A stretch of DNA of 64,000 bases from Calliopum simillimum (GCA_951812925.1 OX638368.1:156784492-156848491), one strand, 5' to 3'. Shown: positions 38,859-49,540, numbered from the stretch's first letter. The notes: a model not told the origin generated them from the letters alone. Numbers and translations: made by a program.

Positions 38859-39087
38859 TGTAGGTGTTCCGTATATTTAAATTATTTATTTAAGAGCGCC
38901 AGATATTTTATTTAAAATATTTATTTTTTGTATAATTTAATTTTTGCTGCTAACAACTGAATTATTTTATTCGAATGAATTTATACAATTTGAATTTTCA
39001 ATTTTTGAAATTTATATAAAAACTTTTAAAACAATTTTATAAAATTAATAGTACAGTAAAATTAAGTGTAGTGTGTGTTGCACTACA
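38859..39087 (-). repeat. 3' LTR of the Gypsy element
   Basis: This 229-bp repeat has TG...CA ends. Its single difference from the partner is in TTTATTT(T/G)TTGTATAA. Confidence 0.95.
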
Positions 39088-39100
39088 TTATTCCCCCCCT
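39088..39100 (-). promoter_or_regulatory. Polypurine tract of the Gypsy element
   Basis: On the minus strand AGGGGGGGAATAA abuts the 3' LTR and overlaps the pol stop region. It would prime plus-strand synthesis. Confidence 0.85.
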
Positions 39101-42100
39101 TAATTAAAAGTTTGAATATTAAACAAATTAAATCGAACTCTTTTAACTTTTGATTGTGTATGAGTGTTATTTGGAATAGTGTCAGTGTCAATGAATGCTG
39201 CTTTGAGTCTGTCTGTAGATATATTCTGTATCTTATTATGTTTTTGTATCGTGAAGTATTTGGGTGTTCTCTCTAAGACTTCAAAGGGTCCCTCGTAGGG
39301 ATTCTGTAGCGACCGTCTTATTCCATCAAAACGGACAAATACAAATTTACAATTTCGGAGACTCTCCGGTACGTGATGTGTTGCAGTGTTTGTGTGATGT
39401 GAAATTCTTGATGTGGCATTATTAACACTCTCTTTGAGTTTGAGTAATACATCTGTTGGATCAAATGTTTGTGGATTCCTTATTACTAACTCATGTGGCA
39501 ATTTGAGGGTTTGACCGAAAACCATTTCTGCAGGAGAAGCTTTCAAGTCTTCTTTTACAGAATTTCGCAAGCCCAAGAGAATAATAGGCAATTCCCGATA
39601 CCAGTTTTGTGAATTCGCACTTGCTAGTATAGAAGCTTTAAGTGTTCTGTGAAATCTTTCTATTATACCGTTAGCTTGCGGATGGTATGATGTAGTAGTG
39701 ATCTGATGACTACCAAGGTATTTAATGAATTCTGTGAAAGTGTTCGAAGTAAATTGTGAACCACGATCTGTAGTTATTTCTATTGGTACTCCAAAACGTG
39801 AGATGTATTCTCTAAGAAGTGTTTCAACGATGGTATCTGTTTCTTTATCCTTCAGAGGGAATGCTTCTGGCCAACGAGTGTTTCTATCTATAACTGTTAG
39901 TAGATATCGGTAACCGTGTGATGGGGGAAGTGGACCAACCAAGTCTATATGTATGTGTTCAAAACGTCCGAGTGGTATGTTTATTTTGTGAGGTGTTGTT
40001 TTGGTGTGCTTGTGTACCTTTGATTTTTGACAGTTAATACATTCTTTAGACCATTGGTTAATGTCGGTATTCATGTTTGGCCAAAAATAACGGTGATTTA
40101 TTAAACGCCTGGTTGCTCTTGTGCCAGGGTGAGAAATGTCATGTAATTGGGCGAAAATTGTTTTTCTGAGTTCGTGTGGAATGTATGGTCGAGTAACTGT
40201 AGTTGTGAGTTCACACCATATTTTGATGTTCAGAAATGGTATATCAATTTGTTCCAACTTGTAAAGTTGTTTATTGACTATGTCTTTCAATTCGGAGTCT
40301 ACCATTTGTGAATGATAAAGTGTTCTGAGATTAATGTCTGATGTCTTAAATGCTTCAATTTCGTGTCTTGAAAGAGCGTCTGCCACTGAGTTTTCTGAGC
40401 CTTTTATGTGTTGTATGTTGATTGTAAATTGTGCAATGTACTCTAAGTGTCTAGTCTGTCGTGGACTTCTTTCTGTTTTGGAATGTAATGCGTATGTTAG
40501 TGGTTTGTGGTCCGTGAATATTGTGAATTGCCGTCCTTCTAAATAGTGTCTAAAATGTTTTATGGTGAGGTATATTGCAAGTAATTCACGATCGAATGCA
40601 CTGTATTTGGTTTCTGGTTGAGTGAGTTTCTTCGAGAAAAAGGCTAACGGTTCAATTGTATTATTGTATTCTTGGTGTAAAACTCCTCCGATTGCAGTAT
40701 TTGAAGCATCAACAGCAATTGATAGCTTTGCTTTGCTGTTAAAGTGGTTAAGCAGCACTTTCTTAGCAAAGGTATCTTTTATTGTTATAAATGATGTTTC
40801 TGCAATTTCAGTCCACTCTAGTTGTTTGTTTTTTGTTTTTGATGCTGAGGTAACCATCTCATATATTGGACTGAGCATGTGTGCTAATTTAGGTATGCAC
40901 CTATGATAATAATTGATCATGCCTATAAATTTTTGCATTTGTTTAACTGTTGTTGGTTTTGTATAATTTCTAATGCATTCAACTTTTTCTGTTGATGGTT
41001 GAATGCCGAGTTTAGAAATATTGTAACTTAGGAAGTTTATATTATCTACTCCGAATATACACTTGCTGGGTTTAATGTTGAGTCCAAACTGAGTTAGTCG
41101 GTCGAAGACTTGTGTTAAGTGTTTCATGTGTTGTTCTTCGTGTTCGCTTGCGATTAAGATGTCGTCTAGATACACAAAAATGAAATCTAATCCGAGTAAA
41201 ACTTCGTGTATGAACCTTTGAAATGTTTGTGCTGAATTTCGTAAGCCAAATGGCATTCGTAGAAATTCGAACATTCCAAACGGTGTGGTAATAGCAGTTT
41301 TGTGTATGTCTTTGTGTGCCATAGGTATTTGGTGGTAAGCTCTTACAAGATCTAGTTTTGAGAATATGTTTTTGTTGTGTAAGTCGATGGATAAGTCGTG
41401 TATATGAGGTAGTGGGTAGCGGTCTGGTACTGTGATTGTGTTTAGTCGTCTGTAGTCTCCACATGGTCTCCAATCATTTGCGTCTTTTTTGGGTACTAAA
41501 TGAAGAGGGGATGCTGTCATAGAATTAGATGGTCGGCATATTCCTGTTTTAACAAGGAAATCAAATTCTTTTTTCGCAATTTTTGTTTTGATTAGATCCA
41601 AACGTCGTGGTTTAGAGTAAGGTAGTTGTCCTTCTGTTGTTATGTGATGTTCAGTTGTATGCTTTACTGGTGCGTTGTAATCTGGTTCTGCGGTGAGTGA
41701 CGGATAGTTTTTGAGTAATCGTGTATATTTGTTTTCGACAGAAAATAGTTTTGGGAGTGCGATCTCAGAGTATGCGGAAATTGTATTGACTGTTAGGCTA
41801 GTAAGTGGATCAATGAGCGTTCTATTTTTAAGATCAATCAAAAGTCCATATTTCGTAAGGAAGTCAGCTCCTATTATAGGCTTTGAAATATCTGCTATTA
41901 TAAATGTAAACGGAAAGTAGCGTCGTAGTTTTAAGTTGATGGTGAGTAGTTTCTTGCCGTATGTAGAAATCGTACTACCATTTGCTGCTGTCAAGATCAA
42001 ATCTGAGTTTCGTTTGTCAGATTTGAATTTGGAGGCAGGAAGTACCGATACTTCTGCTCCGCTATCAATGAGAAAGTTAAGCTTATTATCTGTGTCATAG

Positions 42101-42207
42101 ATGAATAGAAGGCGTGTTAGTGTGGTTAGAGTTCCATCATCAGCCGTCGCGATGATGGAATATTTTAGTTTGTCGATTCCTGAGAAGTGTTGTGTGTATA
42201 TGAACAT
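39100..42207 (-). CDS. pol: Gypsy pol polyprotein: protease, RT, RNase H, integrase
   Basis: 1035 residues with every domain intact. Protease: LIDSGAEVS (D48-S-G-A). Reverse transcriptase: about 195-370, with [10 protein letters not shown] and YLDD at 346-349. RNase H: D500, E541, D566, D610. Integrase: HHCC zinc finger H689, H693, C723, C726, and a DD35E core D755, D814, E850. A short C-terminal domain follows. No chromodomain or env. The first ATG lies inside the end of gag, so translation probably depends on a shift from the gag frame (offset equivalent to -1), and the true N-terminus of the domain may be upstream of 42207. Together with gag it supplies all functions for retrotransposition. 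Confidence 0.96.
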   Translation of the reverse strand: MFIYTQHFSGIDKLKYSIIATADDGTLTTLTRLLFIYDTDNKLNFLIDSGAEVSVLPASKFKSDKRNSDLILTAANGSTISTYGKKLLTINLKLRRYFPFTFIIADISKPIIGADFLTKYGLLIDLKNRTLIDPLTSLTVNTISAYSEIALPKLFSVENKYTRLLKNYPSLTAEPDYNAPVKHTTEHHITTEGQLPYSKPRRLDLIKTKIAKKEFDFLVKTGICRPSNSMTASPLHLVPKKDANDWRPCGDYRRLNTITVPDRYPLPHIHDLSIDLHNKNIFSKLDLVRAYHQIPMAHKDIHKTAITTPFGMFEFLRMPFGLRNSAQTFQRFIHEVLLGLDFIFVYLDDILIASEHEEQHMKHLTQVFDRLTQFGLNIKPSKCIFGVDNINFLSYNISKLGIQPSTEKVECIRNYTKPTTVKQMQKFIGMINYYHRCIPKLAHMLSPIYEMVTSASKTKNKQLEWTEIAETSFITIKDTFAKKVLLNHFNSKAKLSIAVDASNTAIGGVLHQEYNNTIEPLAFFSKKLTQPETKYSAFDRELLAIYLTIKHFRHYLEGRQFTIFTDHKPLTYALHSKTERSPRQTRHLEYIAQFTINIQHIKGSENSVADALSRHEIEAFKTSDINLRTLYHSQMVDSELKDIVNKQLYKLEQIDIPFLNIKIWCELTTTVTRPYIPHELRKTIFAQLHDISHPGTRATRRLINHRYFWPNMNTDINQWSKECINCQKSKVHKHTKTTPHKINIPLGRFEHIHIDLVGPLPPSHGYRYLLTVIDRNTRWPEAFPLKDKETDTIVETLLREYISRFGVPIEITTDRGSQFTSNTFTEFIKYLGSHQITTTSYHPQANGIIERFHRTLKASILASANSQNWYRELPIILLGLRNSVKEDLKASPAEMVFGQTLKLPHELVIRNPQTFDPTDVLLKLKESVNNATSRISHHTNTATHHVPESLRNCKFVFVRFDGIRRSLQNPYEGPFEVLERTPKYFTIQKHNKIQNISTDRLKAAFIDTDTIPNNTHTQSKVKRVRFNLFNIQTFN

Positions 42208-43130
42208 GGTTGTTCACATTTCCTAGCTTCATTTCCAAACTTAAAGTGATATCTACATAGCCAGTTAGAAGGTCGTGGACGAGAATTTCTTCGACTTGTT
42301 GCTCTGTTTCTAGAGTTTGACCTCTCTCTAGAGACACGTCTAGAGTAATTACTTCGTGATGAGTGTAAATGATTGTTGTGTTTCAGCTCATTTACTTCAA
42401 TCGTGAGTTTATTGAAACACTCTAGCATTTTTGTTGTGGTATTTGTGAAGTTTGTTATTAGTGTTTCGAGGTGTGTGTTTGTTTGATTTGTATTATGTGT
42501 GCTTGTGAAAGATTTTATAGATGATACCTCGGTATCAGTCATTGCTTCCCAAAGCTTATCCGCTAAGCTGAGTACATCTGTTAAGTCAGTTAAATTCGAA
42601 CCAGTTAAAGCTACATTGAGAGATTTGGGTAGCTTGCGGACCCATAGCTTCTTAAGAAAGTCTGAATCAACTGAAGTACCCGCAAGTAATTCGAGTGAGC
42701 GGTAGAATTGTGATGGCTTTCGGTCACCAATCTCTTTGTCTGATAGTATTCGGTCCAATCGCTTACTTTCACTCAAGGAATGCCTGTCGATCAAGATTCG
42801 TTTTAGCCCATCATATAAGTTTGTGGAAGGAGGTTTCTGAATAAAATCGAGTACAGTCATGATAACTTCTTGTGGAAGAGAAGTTATTGTATGCTCGTAC
42901 TTAGTTCTATCCTGAGTTATGCCTTTATTTTGAAATTGTATTTCGGCGTGAATGAACCACGCCTCTGGACAATTGGTCCAAAATGACGGCAGTTTAATTG
43001 ACGTCGCGGAAATCTCATGAGAAAATGTAGTGTCAAATGGGTTTGAATTTGTGTCGGGTTGTAGGTCTATCAAATGAGTTCGATCCATTTGAGAAGGAAC
43101 TCCTCCGTTACGCGGTGGACTTCGGATCAT
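42165..43130 (-). CDS. gag: Gypsy gag protein with CHCC zinc finger
   Basis: The 321-residue structural protein would form the cytoplasmic particle and bind element RNA. A capsid-like region includes [20 protein letters not shown] (residues 48-67), the DUF7041-type start seen in CsRn1-lineage gags. The C-terminal region is Arg/Ser-rich (about 257-288), followed by a zinc finger C292-x2-H295-x9-C305-x3-C309. This CHCC order, instead of the usual CCHC, is a mark of the CsRn1 clade. It overlaps the pol ORF by 43 bases in another frame, suggesting a frameshift for Gag-Pol. I chose the first ATG after the leader hairpin. No damage seen. Confidence 0.93.
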   Translation of the reverse strand: MIRSPPRNGGVPSQMDRTHLIDLQPDTNSNPFDTTFSHEISATSIKLPSFWTNCPEAWFIHAEIQFQNKGITQDRTKYEHTITSLPQEVIMTVLDFIQKPPSTNLYDGLKRILIDRHSLSESKRLDRILSDKEIGDRKPSQFYRSLELLAGTSVDSDFLKKLWVRKLPKSLNVALTGSNLTDLTDVLSLADKLWEAMTDTEVSSIKSFTSTHNTNQTNTHLETLITNFTNTTTKMLECFNKLTIEVNELKHNNHLHSSRSNYSRRVSRERSNSRNRATSRRNSRPRPSNWLCRYHFKFGNEARKCEQPCSYTHNTSQESTN

Positions 43131-43180
43131 ATAAGTTAGGAGGAATACGTGTAGGTATGTTGATAGTGTAATGTCTAAGG

Positions 43181-43216
43181 TAATATTATAATAAGTTCAA
43201 ACTTATTATAATATTA
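43181..43216 (-). repeat. Perfect 17-bp hairpin in the Gypsy leader
   Basis: TAATATTATAATAAGTT (43181-43197) and its exact inverse (43200-43216) are separated by two bases, about 50 bases upstream of the gag start. In element RNA this would be an AU-rich stem. Confidence 0.8.
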
Positions 43217-43541
43217 TCGAATATTCTTAAAAAGATTAAAAAATCCTGAAAAATTAGATAAAATTAATTGTTTTTTTGTTAGTATGTGTACTTATCTTAA
43301 TTATTATAATACTGGGGATAATTAATGGTCATTCATTCGGTGTTGATGCAGGAAAGTATTTATTTATTATGATTGCATTTGTATTTGGGAATCATTCATT
43401 CGGTTTGATGCGGCAAAGTATTAGTTCATTAAGTTTGCATTGCTGGATCAGGGGCAGTATCGTTGAGGCAAGATTTTTGAGAAAAGAAAATCTTTAAAAT
43501 AGACTTGGTGAAGCAGGATCTTTTTGATTTAAATGTTTTCC

Positions 43542-43665
43542 GTTGAGATAAAATCGTCAGGGTTGAAATGTTGTTCGTTGAGGCAGGATTTTCGGGATTG
43601 AATTATTGTTAGTTGAGGCAGGATTTTCGGGATTGAATTATTGTTCGTTGAGGTAGGATCGCCAG
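43542..43665 (-). repeat. 35-bp tandem repeat running into the primer-binding site
   Basis: GTTGAG starts at 43542, 43577, 43612 and 43647, exactly 35 bp apart. Units two and three are almost identical (GTTGAGGCAGGATTTTCGGG). Confidence 0.9.
43647..43664 (-). promoter_or_regulatory. Primer-binding site of the Gypsy element
   Basis: One base inside the 5' LTR the minus strand reads TGGCGATCCTACCTCA. The TGG start pairs with a tRNA CCA end; I could not name the tRNA. It coincides with the last unit of a 35-bp tandem repeat. Confidence 0.65.
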
Positions 43666-43894
43666 TGTAGGTGTTCCGTATATTTAAATTATTTATTTAA
43701 GAGCGCCAGATATTTTATTTAAAATATTTATTTGTTGTATAATTTAATTTTTGCTGCTAACAACTGAATTATTTTATTCGAATGAATTTATACAATTTGA
43801 ATTTTCAATTTTTGAAATTTATATAAAAACTTTTAAAACAATTTTATAAAATTAATAGTACAGTAAAATTAAGTGTAGTGTGTGTTGCACTACA
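43666..43894 (-). repeat. 5' LTR of the Gypsy element
   Basis: Partner of the LTR at 38859. Outside it the target string TATATA follows. Confidence 0.95.
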
Positions 43895-44984
43895 TATATA
43901 TTCCTGCTCAGCGTCACTCCTGAGTCGATATAGCCACGTCCTTTTGTCTGGATGTCTGTCTGTCTGTCCATTGAAATCATTTTGATATTTTTTGGGAGCA
44001 AGATATTTCGATGAAATATGGTACATTGCATTCGTCGTCAAGTTTAACTTGTTTTAAAAAAATGAGGGAAATCGGTCAACGGAAACGCCTACCGCCCATA
44101 CAAAAAATATATTTAAAATGCAACGAAAATACACATAAATGCCTGCAATGGTTAGAGCAAGCTTTGAGCAAAATTGGCGAGCTCAGATAAGAGAGCGTGG
44201 CGCCTCCCATAAAAGTAAAAGTTTCAAAATGCTATGCTGAAAGCATTTTTTTGAGATAATCCAACTAAATTTCACTCAAACACTTAGGACTATACATACA
44301 CGCTCTGAGCAAAAGCAAAACGAACTCGGATAAGAATGCGGTGCCACGCATATAAGCAATAGCTTCAAATACTATACTGAAAACGTTTTTTGAGATAATT
44401 AAACTAATTTTCACTTAGCCACTAAGTACAGTAATTGCAAGCTCTGAGCAAAAACTAAGGCAAGAGGTCAAGGGGGCGTGGGATCTCCCACATAACCAAA
44501 AGATTCAAATTACTCTGCTGAAAACGTTTTTTGAAATAGTCTAATTAAATTTCACTCAGGCACTAAGAACAGTAAATGCAAGATCTGAGCAAAAACAATG
44601 TGAATTCGGACAAGAGGTCGTGGCACCTCTCGTTCAAGCGAAACTTTCAGAATGCTGCAGTGTAGAACATTTAATGTTTAGCCAGGCTAAAGGTAATACC
44701 CTCACTAGTTTTTTCTTATTTGGAATTTTTCCACAATTATCATTTTTTATTTTAATTTTTGAAAAATCCTTTTAAGATATTGAAAAAAAAAACTATTCTT
44801 TTAGTTCCTTATGAAATGACCCAGCAGTTAGTTTTTCATCTTCTTTTGCAGCTGGAAATCTTCTTAATTACACAAAAAAGGCGCAATTTATTAAGAAAAC
44901 ATTTAATTAATTGCGCTCACAACTTTCGTTATAAAGTCTAAGGATAACAAAGGAAATAAAAATAAAAAACTCAACCAACTTAAT

Positions 44985-44990
44985 TTTATT
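44985..44990 (-). terminator. Candidate polyadenylation signal AATAAA
   Basis: The minus strand carries AATAAA about 20 bases after the stop of the candidate terminal exon at 45011-45133. The motif is short and the region AT-rich, so support comes only from position. Confidence 0.35.
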
Positions 44991-45010
44991 GCTGTCCTAC
45001 TTGTGCACGA

Positions 45011-45133
45011 TCACGGTGACCAGCAGCAGCACTCGCTTTTGTCATAAGTGCCATGAATGCGGTATTCAACGCGCTTAACCAAGATTTGTTGCATTTGTTG
45101 TCGCTTCGCCACTTGAGTGCGTCCGTCGTCCTG
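45011..45133 (-). CDS. Candidate host terminal exon B
   Basis: On the minus strand a pyrimidine-rich tract and TTGCAG (ending at 45134) precede an open stretch beginning CAGGACGACGGACGC. It encodes 40 residues, QDDGRTQVAKRQQMQQILVK at the start and ...SECCCWSP at the end, and closes with TGA at 45011-45013. Base composition is clearly richer in G+C than the surroundings, and AATAAA follows. I do not recognise the protein. Upstream exons would lie above 45134. Alternatives: a decayed repeat with chance splice sites. Confidence 0.35.
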   Translation of the reverse strand, partial: QDDGRTQVAKRQQMQQILVKRVEYRIHGTYDKSECCCWSP

Positions 45134-45370
45134 CTGCAACAATTTAGAGTGAGACAAAAAACAATGCACGTGGGCTGAAAATAATAATAAAGAGAAAGAT
45201 GGAAAATACAAATCCTAGTGTAATCGTAAGTAGAATAAGGAAGATTTGTTATTTTTCTTGTGGTTTTTAATTAAAAACTTTAAACGAAATGCGCTTCATT
45301 TGTCTTCTTCTTGTGTTGCTTTCTCTCTCTAGTTTAATTTATGATTCTAAAAATGAAATCATATTTATAC

Positions 45371-45409
45371 TTAATTGTCGTTGTCCGACGACGAGTCCTC
45401 CTGCGCCAG
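45371..45409 (-). CDS. Candidate host terminal exon A
   Basis: On the minus strand a long T tract and TTTTTAG precede CTGGCGCAGGAGGACTCGTC, encoding LAQEDSSSDNDN then TAA (45371-45373). The acidic, serine-rich tail and high G+C inside AT-rich DNA look like a conserved C-terminal exon. Its opening codons (L-A-Q-E-D) resemble those at the start of exon B (L-Q-Q-D-D when read through the acceptor), suggesting alternative or duplicated last exons of one gene. Too short for certainty. Confidence 0.35.
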   Translation of the reverse strand: MAQEDSSSDNDN

Positions 45410-45411
45410 CT

Positions 45412-47050
45412 AAAAATTATTGAAAAAAAAAAAAACTTCTTTTGTTTTCTTATTAACTCACAGATAGATTGAAAAATAAACAGGATTTATATATTGCATA
45501 AAATTTAAGGACTTTAAGACAGCTTAAAAGAAAAATACTTAAAACTTTGTGAAACTCCCATATTTATATCCGTTTTATACAAAATAATCGAGGAGTTTAA
45601 GGGCTAAAAGTTGCTTATCTTCTTAATATATAAAATCGTTGGTGCAGATGTTTGTCATCGTTTTACCAAATTTACACCATAGGGCAAAATGAGGTGGATC
45701 AAAAAAGGAGGTGTCTTACAAAAAATCACAAAATAGTGTTTTTGTGAGTTTGTTTGTCGTTGCATCACGCTTAAGCCACTGGATGCATAGTATCTGCACC
45801 TAAAACTTAGAAGTGCCCAAAACTTATGACGAGTAAACGTTACATCCACGTGTTTATCAATATGTTTCACTTTTAAAGCTACAAAAATTCTTCAATGAGC
45901 AATCGTACAAAAAAAGTGAAAAGATTTTTTTATAGAAAGTAAAAGTTATCGTTTAGAAGATATTCCGAAAAAGCTTCATCGTATGACCCACTGTTTCGGA
46001 GGTATCCTTCAGAAACCAGAATTTTCTATACCTTAACAGTTTTAAAAAATATATCTTTTTAATCATGAGTCGCACGAAAAAGAATAAAATACATAGGTAT
46101 AATCCATAGAGAACCCAATTATAAACATTTGGATTCTTTCGGCTCAATGATACTCTTTCCCACAAATTTTTATTTATCCCTTCATATGTTGCAAAAAGTC
46201 AAAAAATTAGATACAAAATATGCAAACTTCAATTTTCCATAAAAAAAAAATTCTAGCTAATATCAACAAACCCTTTGGGGGTTTTCTTAGTCTATTGGCA
46301 TACTTTCATTTCGCGTTGGAAATATTCGGGAAAGATTCGACGACTCAAAACTTTATGCACTGTTTTATATATGTACATATAAAAAAATCTTTTAATTATG
46401 GTAATAATGGTAATAATGGTAAATTATGCGCTTATACGAGAATTTTATATCACAAATGTAGAGAACTTTTTAATTGGTATATCTCCTTAACTACAAGTCA
46501 TACGAAAACAATTCTTAAATATTTTTTTTAACAAACTTCCTAAGCTACAAAATTTTAGACCAAAATGTTTCTGTAGAAGTAAGCGTTAGCGAAATACTGA
46601 AACTAATTTTTGCGACCTTCGAGCCTGAATAACTTTTTATGTGCACACGATTTTGAATTGGACTTTTCAAACTATATTTATCATGTATAAATATAGATAA
46701 CTCCGTTGTTAAAAATTCACTTGAAATTATTTCGCAGAAAAATTCAATTTTTCCGGGGCTTTACACCTTAAAAAAATTTATACGTTTGCATGGCACTTGC
46801 TTTCTAACGAAATTTTTAAAACATTACTTACGAAACTAATTTCTTGCAAATTCTCGGTCTTAAATTGCACATAGTCTACGTGTAAAAGAATTTTAACAAA
46901 AATTTCCATACCAAATTCAAAAGCTAAGTATACTGAAAAGATATTTGAGGCAATGTGACCAAATTGGATACAAAGAACAAAGGATGGTATGGCTGAGCAT
47001 TTAGCAAAGCTTGAATGAATTCGAAAAGTTTGGGACTTGACTGCTTGACC
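45412..47050. other. Stretch without a supported gene; one decayed MITE relic
   Basis: Includes a (TAATGG)n-like tract near 46400-46420 and, at about 46560-46770, a diverged relative of the 16598-16902 MITE. No exon upstream of exon A was found. Confidence 0.4.
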
Positions 47051-47415
47051 ATAGCAGTCTTGGTCTTGGTCTTGTACTTGCACATTGTGCCATGGTCTCG
47101 GTTTCGATATTGAGTCTTGGTCTTGATCTTCATCTTGCTCATTTGGTTTTGGTCTCGGTCTTGGTCTTGGTCTTGAAAAAATTTTCAGAGATATTGAGCA
47201 TTCAAAATTTCAAAACCATATTTTTCCAGAGCAGTTGGATTTTTAAAATGCCAAAATTCAAATCGAGAGATGATTTTATCTTCAAAACGGGGGTGAAACA
47301 ACTTTTAAATATAAATTACCAAAACTGAAAAGCAGACCATAGCAGTCTTGGTCTTGGTAATTTTGCGAGACCAAGACACTGATATTTTTGCAAGACCACG
47401 ACGCAAGACCAAGAA
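47050..47415. repeat. GGTCTT hexanucleotide tracts, partly inverted
   Basis: TTGGTC repeats cover about 47050-47175 and 47340-47357; the inverse GACCAAGAC occurs at about 47370-47412. Simple-sequence DNA. Confidence 0.85.
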
Positions 47416-47729
47416 TAATTTTGCTCATCACTAATCAATAATATATCTATCTATAAAAATTAGATGCTTTATCACAGAGGAGCATCTTTTAAAATATAAT
47501 GTGAAGAATTATCCCACGAATTGTTACTCAATATTCAGACTTCTATTTTTAATACTAGAATTTGAGCTTAAAGGCCTCAATAGAAAATAAAATACTGGTA
47601 GTTGAATATCACTGAAAAACAAATCGACCACTTCTGCATTAGCAGAAAATGGAGAGGGAGTCTTCTGAACGTACGAATAAAGAGGGCCACTGACATAGGC
47701 TCCGACCACCATCTTCTCATCGCGGTCAT

Positions 47730-48114
47730 TTGAATGTGAAATCGGATTTGTTATATGGGTGCGAAACATGGCGTGTTACTGAACAACTAACGAACAAGCT
47801 GCAAGTATTCGTCAACAAATGCTTAAGGCGTATACTAAAGATTTGGTGGCCTCGCACTATATCAAATGCCGAGCTACATCAAAAATGCAATAAGAGGGCT
47901 ATAGCAAATGAGGAAACCACTCAGCGGAGTTTGTCGCCAGGCTCTTGAGTGGAATCCACAAGGCAGTAGAGCACGTGGTAGACCCAAAACCAACTGGAAA
48001 AGGTCGATGGAAAAGGAAATCCATGAATCGGGAAAGTCGTGGCAAGAGATCAAAGTCATCGCAAGGGATCGCAACGAATGGAGATGTTTCATATTGGCCC
48101 TATGCTCCTTCTAG
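47730..48114 (+). pseudogene. LINE reverse transcriptase C-terminal fragment
   Basis: One frame (47751-47890) contains LLYGCETWRVTEQLTNKLQV and LRRILKIWWPRTISNAELHQ, a conserved C-terminal signature of non-LTR retrotransposon polyproteins. A different frame (47908-48114) contains ALEWNPQGSRARGRPKTNWK and KVIARDRNEWRCFI, the usual last segment of such proteins, ending at 48112. A deletion and frame change separate them, and the endonuclease and polymerase core are absent. This is a dead 5'-truncated copy. I do not assign a LINE clade with confidence. Confidence 0.85.
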
Positions 48115-48119
48115 GAGTT

Positions 48120-48780
48120 AAAGGAGAATATCGTATTAATTTTTTATTGTCCAATATCTTGCCGACTGTTAGTCTTTTAACTACTTCCATGCATATGTTA
48201 TAATCTGTTTACTAAGTATAATCGTGTTTTAAAATGCTTCCTTCACTTAATTAAAATGAAATTTGTTTATTCCATTTTTGTTTTCAATCATCATTGCATT
48301 CTACCAAAAATGCTGCAAGAATTAAAAACTCAAAAATTCAAAAAAAAAAAGTGATTGCCTCATCAACAAAGAAAAATCGACCTCCAATTGAAAACTGTTT
48401 GCTAATAGCTTCTATTGTTTATTGCGTGCAACATTCGGGTCTTCCCAACCTTCTCAAATGCTAAAATTACTCAGAAATGCATTGTAACTGAAGGCATAAC
48501 CGGTGCGTTGTCGGTTGCTCTGATGGATAATTGTGGTCAATGATGATATTTGAACAATGTTGCAAATCAGATTTTGCAATGGGCCCCCAGGTGAGTTAGT
48601 CGTAGTTTGTTTTGCATCAAATGAAATTTCCAATTTTTTTTCTTTGTTGCCAAAATGCAACTGCAAATGGAAAAGAAGAATTTTGATGTTTACGTATGTT
48701 GATGTGCGAATGCCACACAGACACACACACACACAATACCACAATTGAAATCAGACGGCGCACAGTGGCTGAAGAATTAA
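48120..48780. other. Non-coding spacer with CA microsatellite
   Basis: (CA)n lies at about 48714-48737. CAG|GTGAGT near 48590 is a textbook donor sequence on the plus strand, but no exon precedes it that I can support. Confidence 0.45.
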
Positions 48781-48789
48781 ATTCGTTGA

Positions 48790-49045
48790 CCAAAACCTCC
48801 ATTTTTTGTTGTAACGGATTTATAAAATGTTAATGCCAGTTGGTAGTAAATATATCAAGAGTAAGTTAACCAAAAAATTAGGTCAAAATATTACCAATTG
48901 TGGGTGTGGCATGCTGTTGTTTTTTTTTAATTAAGAAAATAAGTAGTGTTTTTTATTTTTTTCATCGGAAATGAATGGTTGTTGGTCGCAAACTATCATC
49001 GATAAAACATTAAAATTTTTTTTGTTGAGTTGGTGGGATTGTTAA
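48790..49045 (+). repeat. Dispersed repeat, partner of 21186-21430
   Basis: Shares CCATTTTTTGTTGTAAC, TCATCGGAAATGAATGGT, ATCGATAAAA and GTTGGTGGGATT with the inverted copy at 21 kb. It is followed at once by a Tc1-type terminus. Confidence 0.7.
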
Positions 49046-49053
49046 TCAATATA

Positions 49054-49540
49054 CAGCCTTGGCCAAAAGTATAAGGCACCCAAAAAAGTGCATACTTCAT
49101 GCTTTCCTAATTGAGAAATGTATAAATGCTTATCATAAATACGATGCCGGGTTCAATAACCATTACATAGAACAATAAGAGGCATTTTTTTAAGGTTATT
49201 AAACAAACGGTGACCAAAAGCAAAAGGCTCGGTTTTTTTGGCTTTTTATTAGTCAATGTTTTTTAATTTTTTTTCAGTACTCCAAGGAGTAAAAAAGCTT
49301 TTATTTCTGTTTTAGTCAAAAATTTGACAACCAGTTGATTTTGCAATGCCAAAAATAAGCGTTAAAAGTTAGAATATCAGTAGTAAATTGTGTGTTGCTT
49401 TGCATTTTTGACCAATTTACTATTAATTTTCTAACTCTAATCGCTTATTTTTGGCATTGTAAAATCAACTGGTTGTCAAATTTTTGACTTAAACTGAAAT
49501 TAAAGCTGTTTTACTCCTTGGAGTACAGAAAACAAATTTC
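49054..49540. mobile_element. Tc1-like terminus plus internal palindrome
   Basis: TA precedes CAGCCTTGGCCAAAAGTATA (49054), the style of Tc1-type terminal repeats. A related TGACCAAAAGCAAAAGGC string lies near 49210. An almost perfect inverted repeat occupies 49275-49392 and 49402-49528 (CAGTACTCCAAGGAGTAAAA and its inverse). The opposite terminus was not found, so this is a truncated or rearranged copy. Confidence 0.55.

Larger units (their letters stand above)
38859..43894 (-). mobile_element. Ty3/Gypsy LTR retrotransposon (CsRn1-like), apparently intact
   Basis: The 229-bp LTRs (38859-39087 and 43666-43894) start TGTAGGTGTTCC, end GCACTACA and differ at one base. The target TATA flanks both sides inside an AT-rich string. 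It reads minus: 5' LTR, primer-binding site, leader, gag, pol, polypurine tract, 3' LTR. Gag and pol are both open. The CHCC gag zinc finger is characteristic of the CsRn1/Kabuki lineage. No env. Near-identical LTRs and open frames indicate a recent, possibly active insertion. Confidence 0.95.
38780..44708 (+). mobile_element. Helitron/DINE-like element, copy D, split by a Gypsy insertion
   Basis: The head (38780-38858, with TATATTCACTTTGTCCTTCC) is followed by the Gypsy element, and the body resumes at 43895 with GCTCAGCGTCACTCC. Four ~139-bp units (CTCTGAGCAAAA...) begin near 44158, 44300, 44436 and 44580. The 3' end is a TTTAGCC-A-GGCTAAA palindrome, then 13 bases, then CTAG (44705-44708). 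The palindrome-plus-CTAG ending is a Helitron hallmark; internal tandem repeats are typical of DINE-1/HINE elements. Confidence 0.65.

Noticed and set aside
41072..41473. 133-residue minus-strand ORF inside the Gypsy pol region
   Set aside because: Out-of-frame shadow of the reverse transcriptase coding sequence.
45014..45020. CACGGTG at a candidate exon as a Transib-type end
   Set aside because: Isolated heptamer without inverse partner; expected by chance.
47524..47769. 81-residue minus-strand ORF opposite the LINE fragment
   Set aside because: It overlaps the antisense of a recognisable LINE sequence; the remainder matches nothing known.
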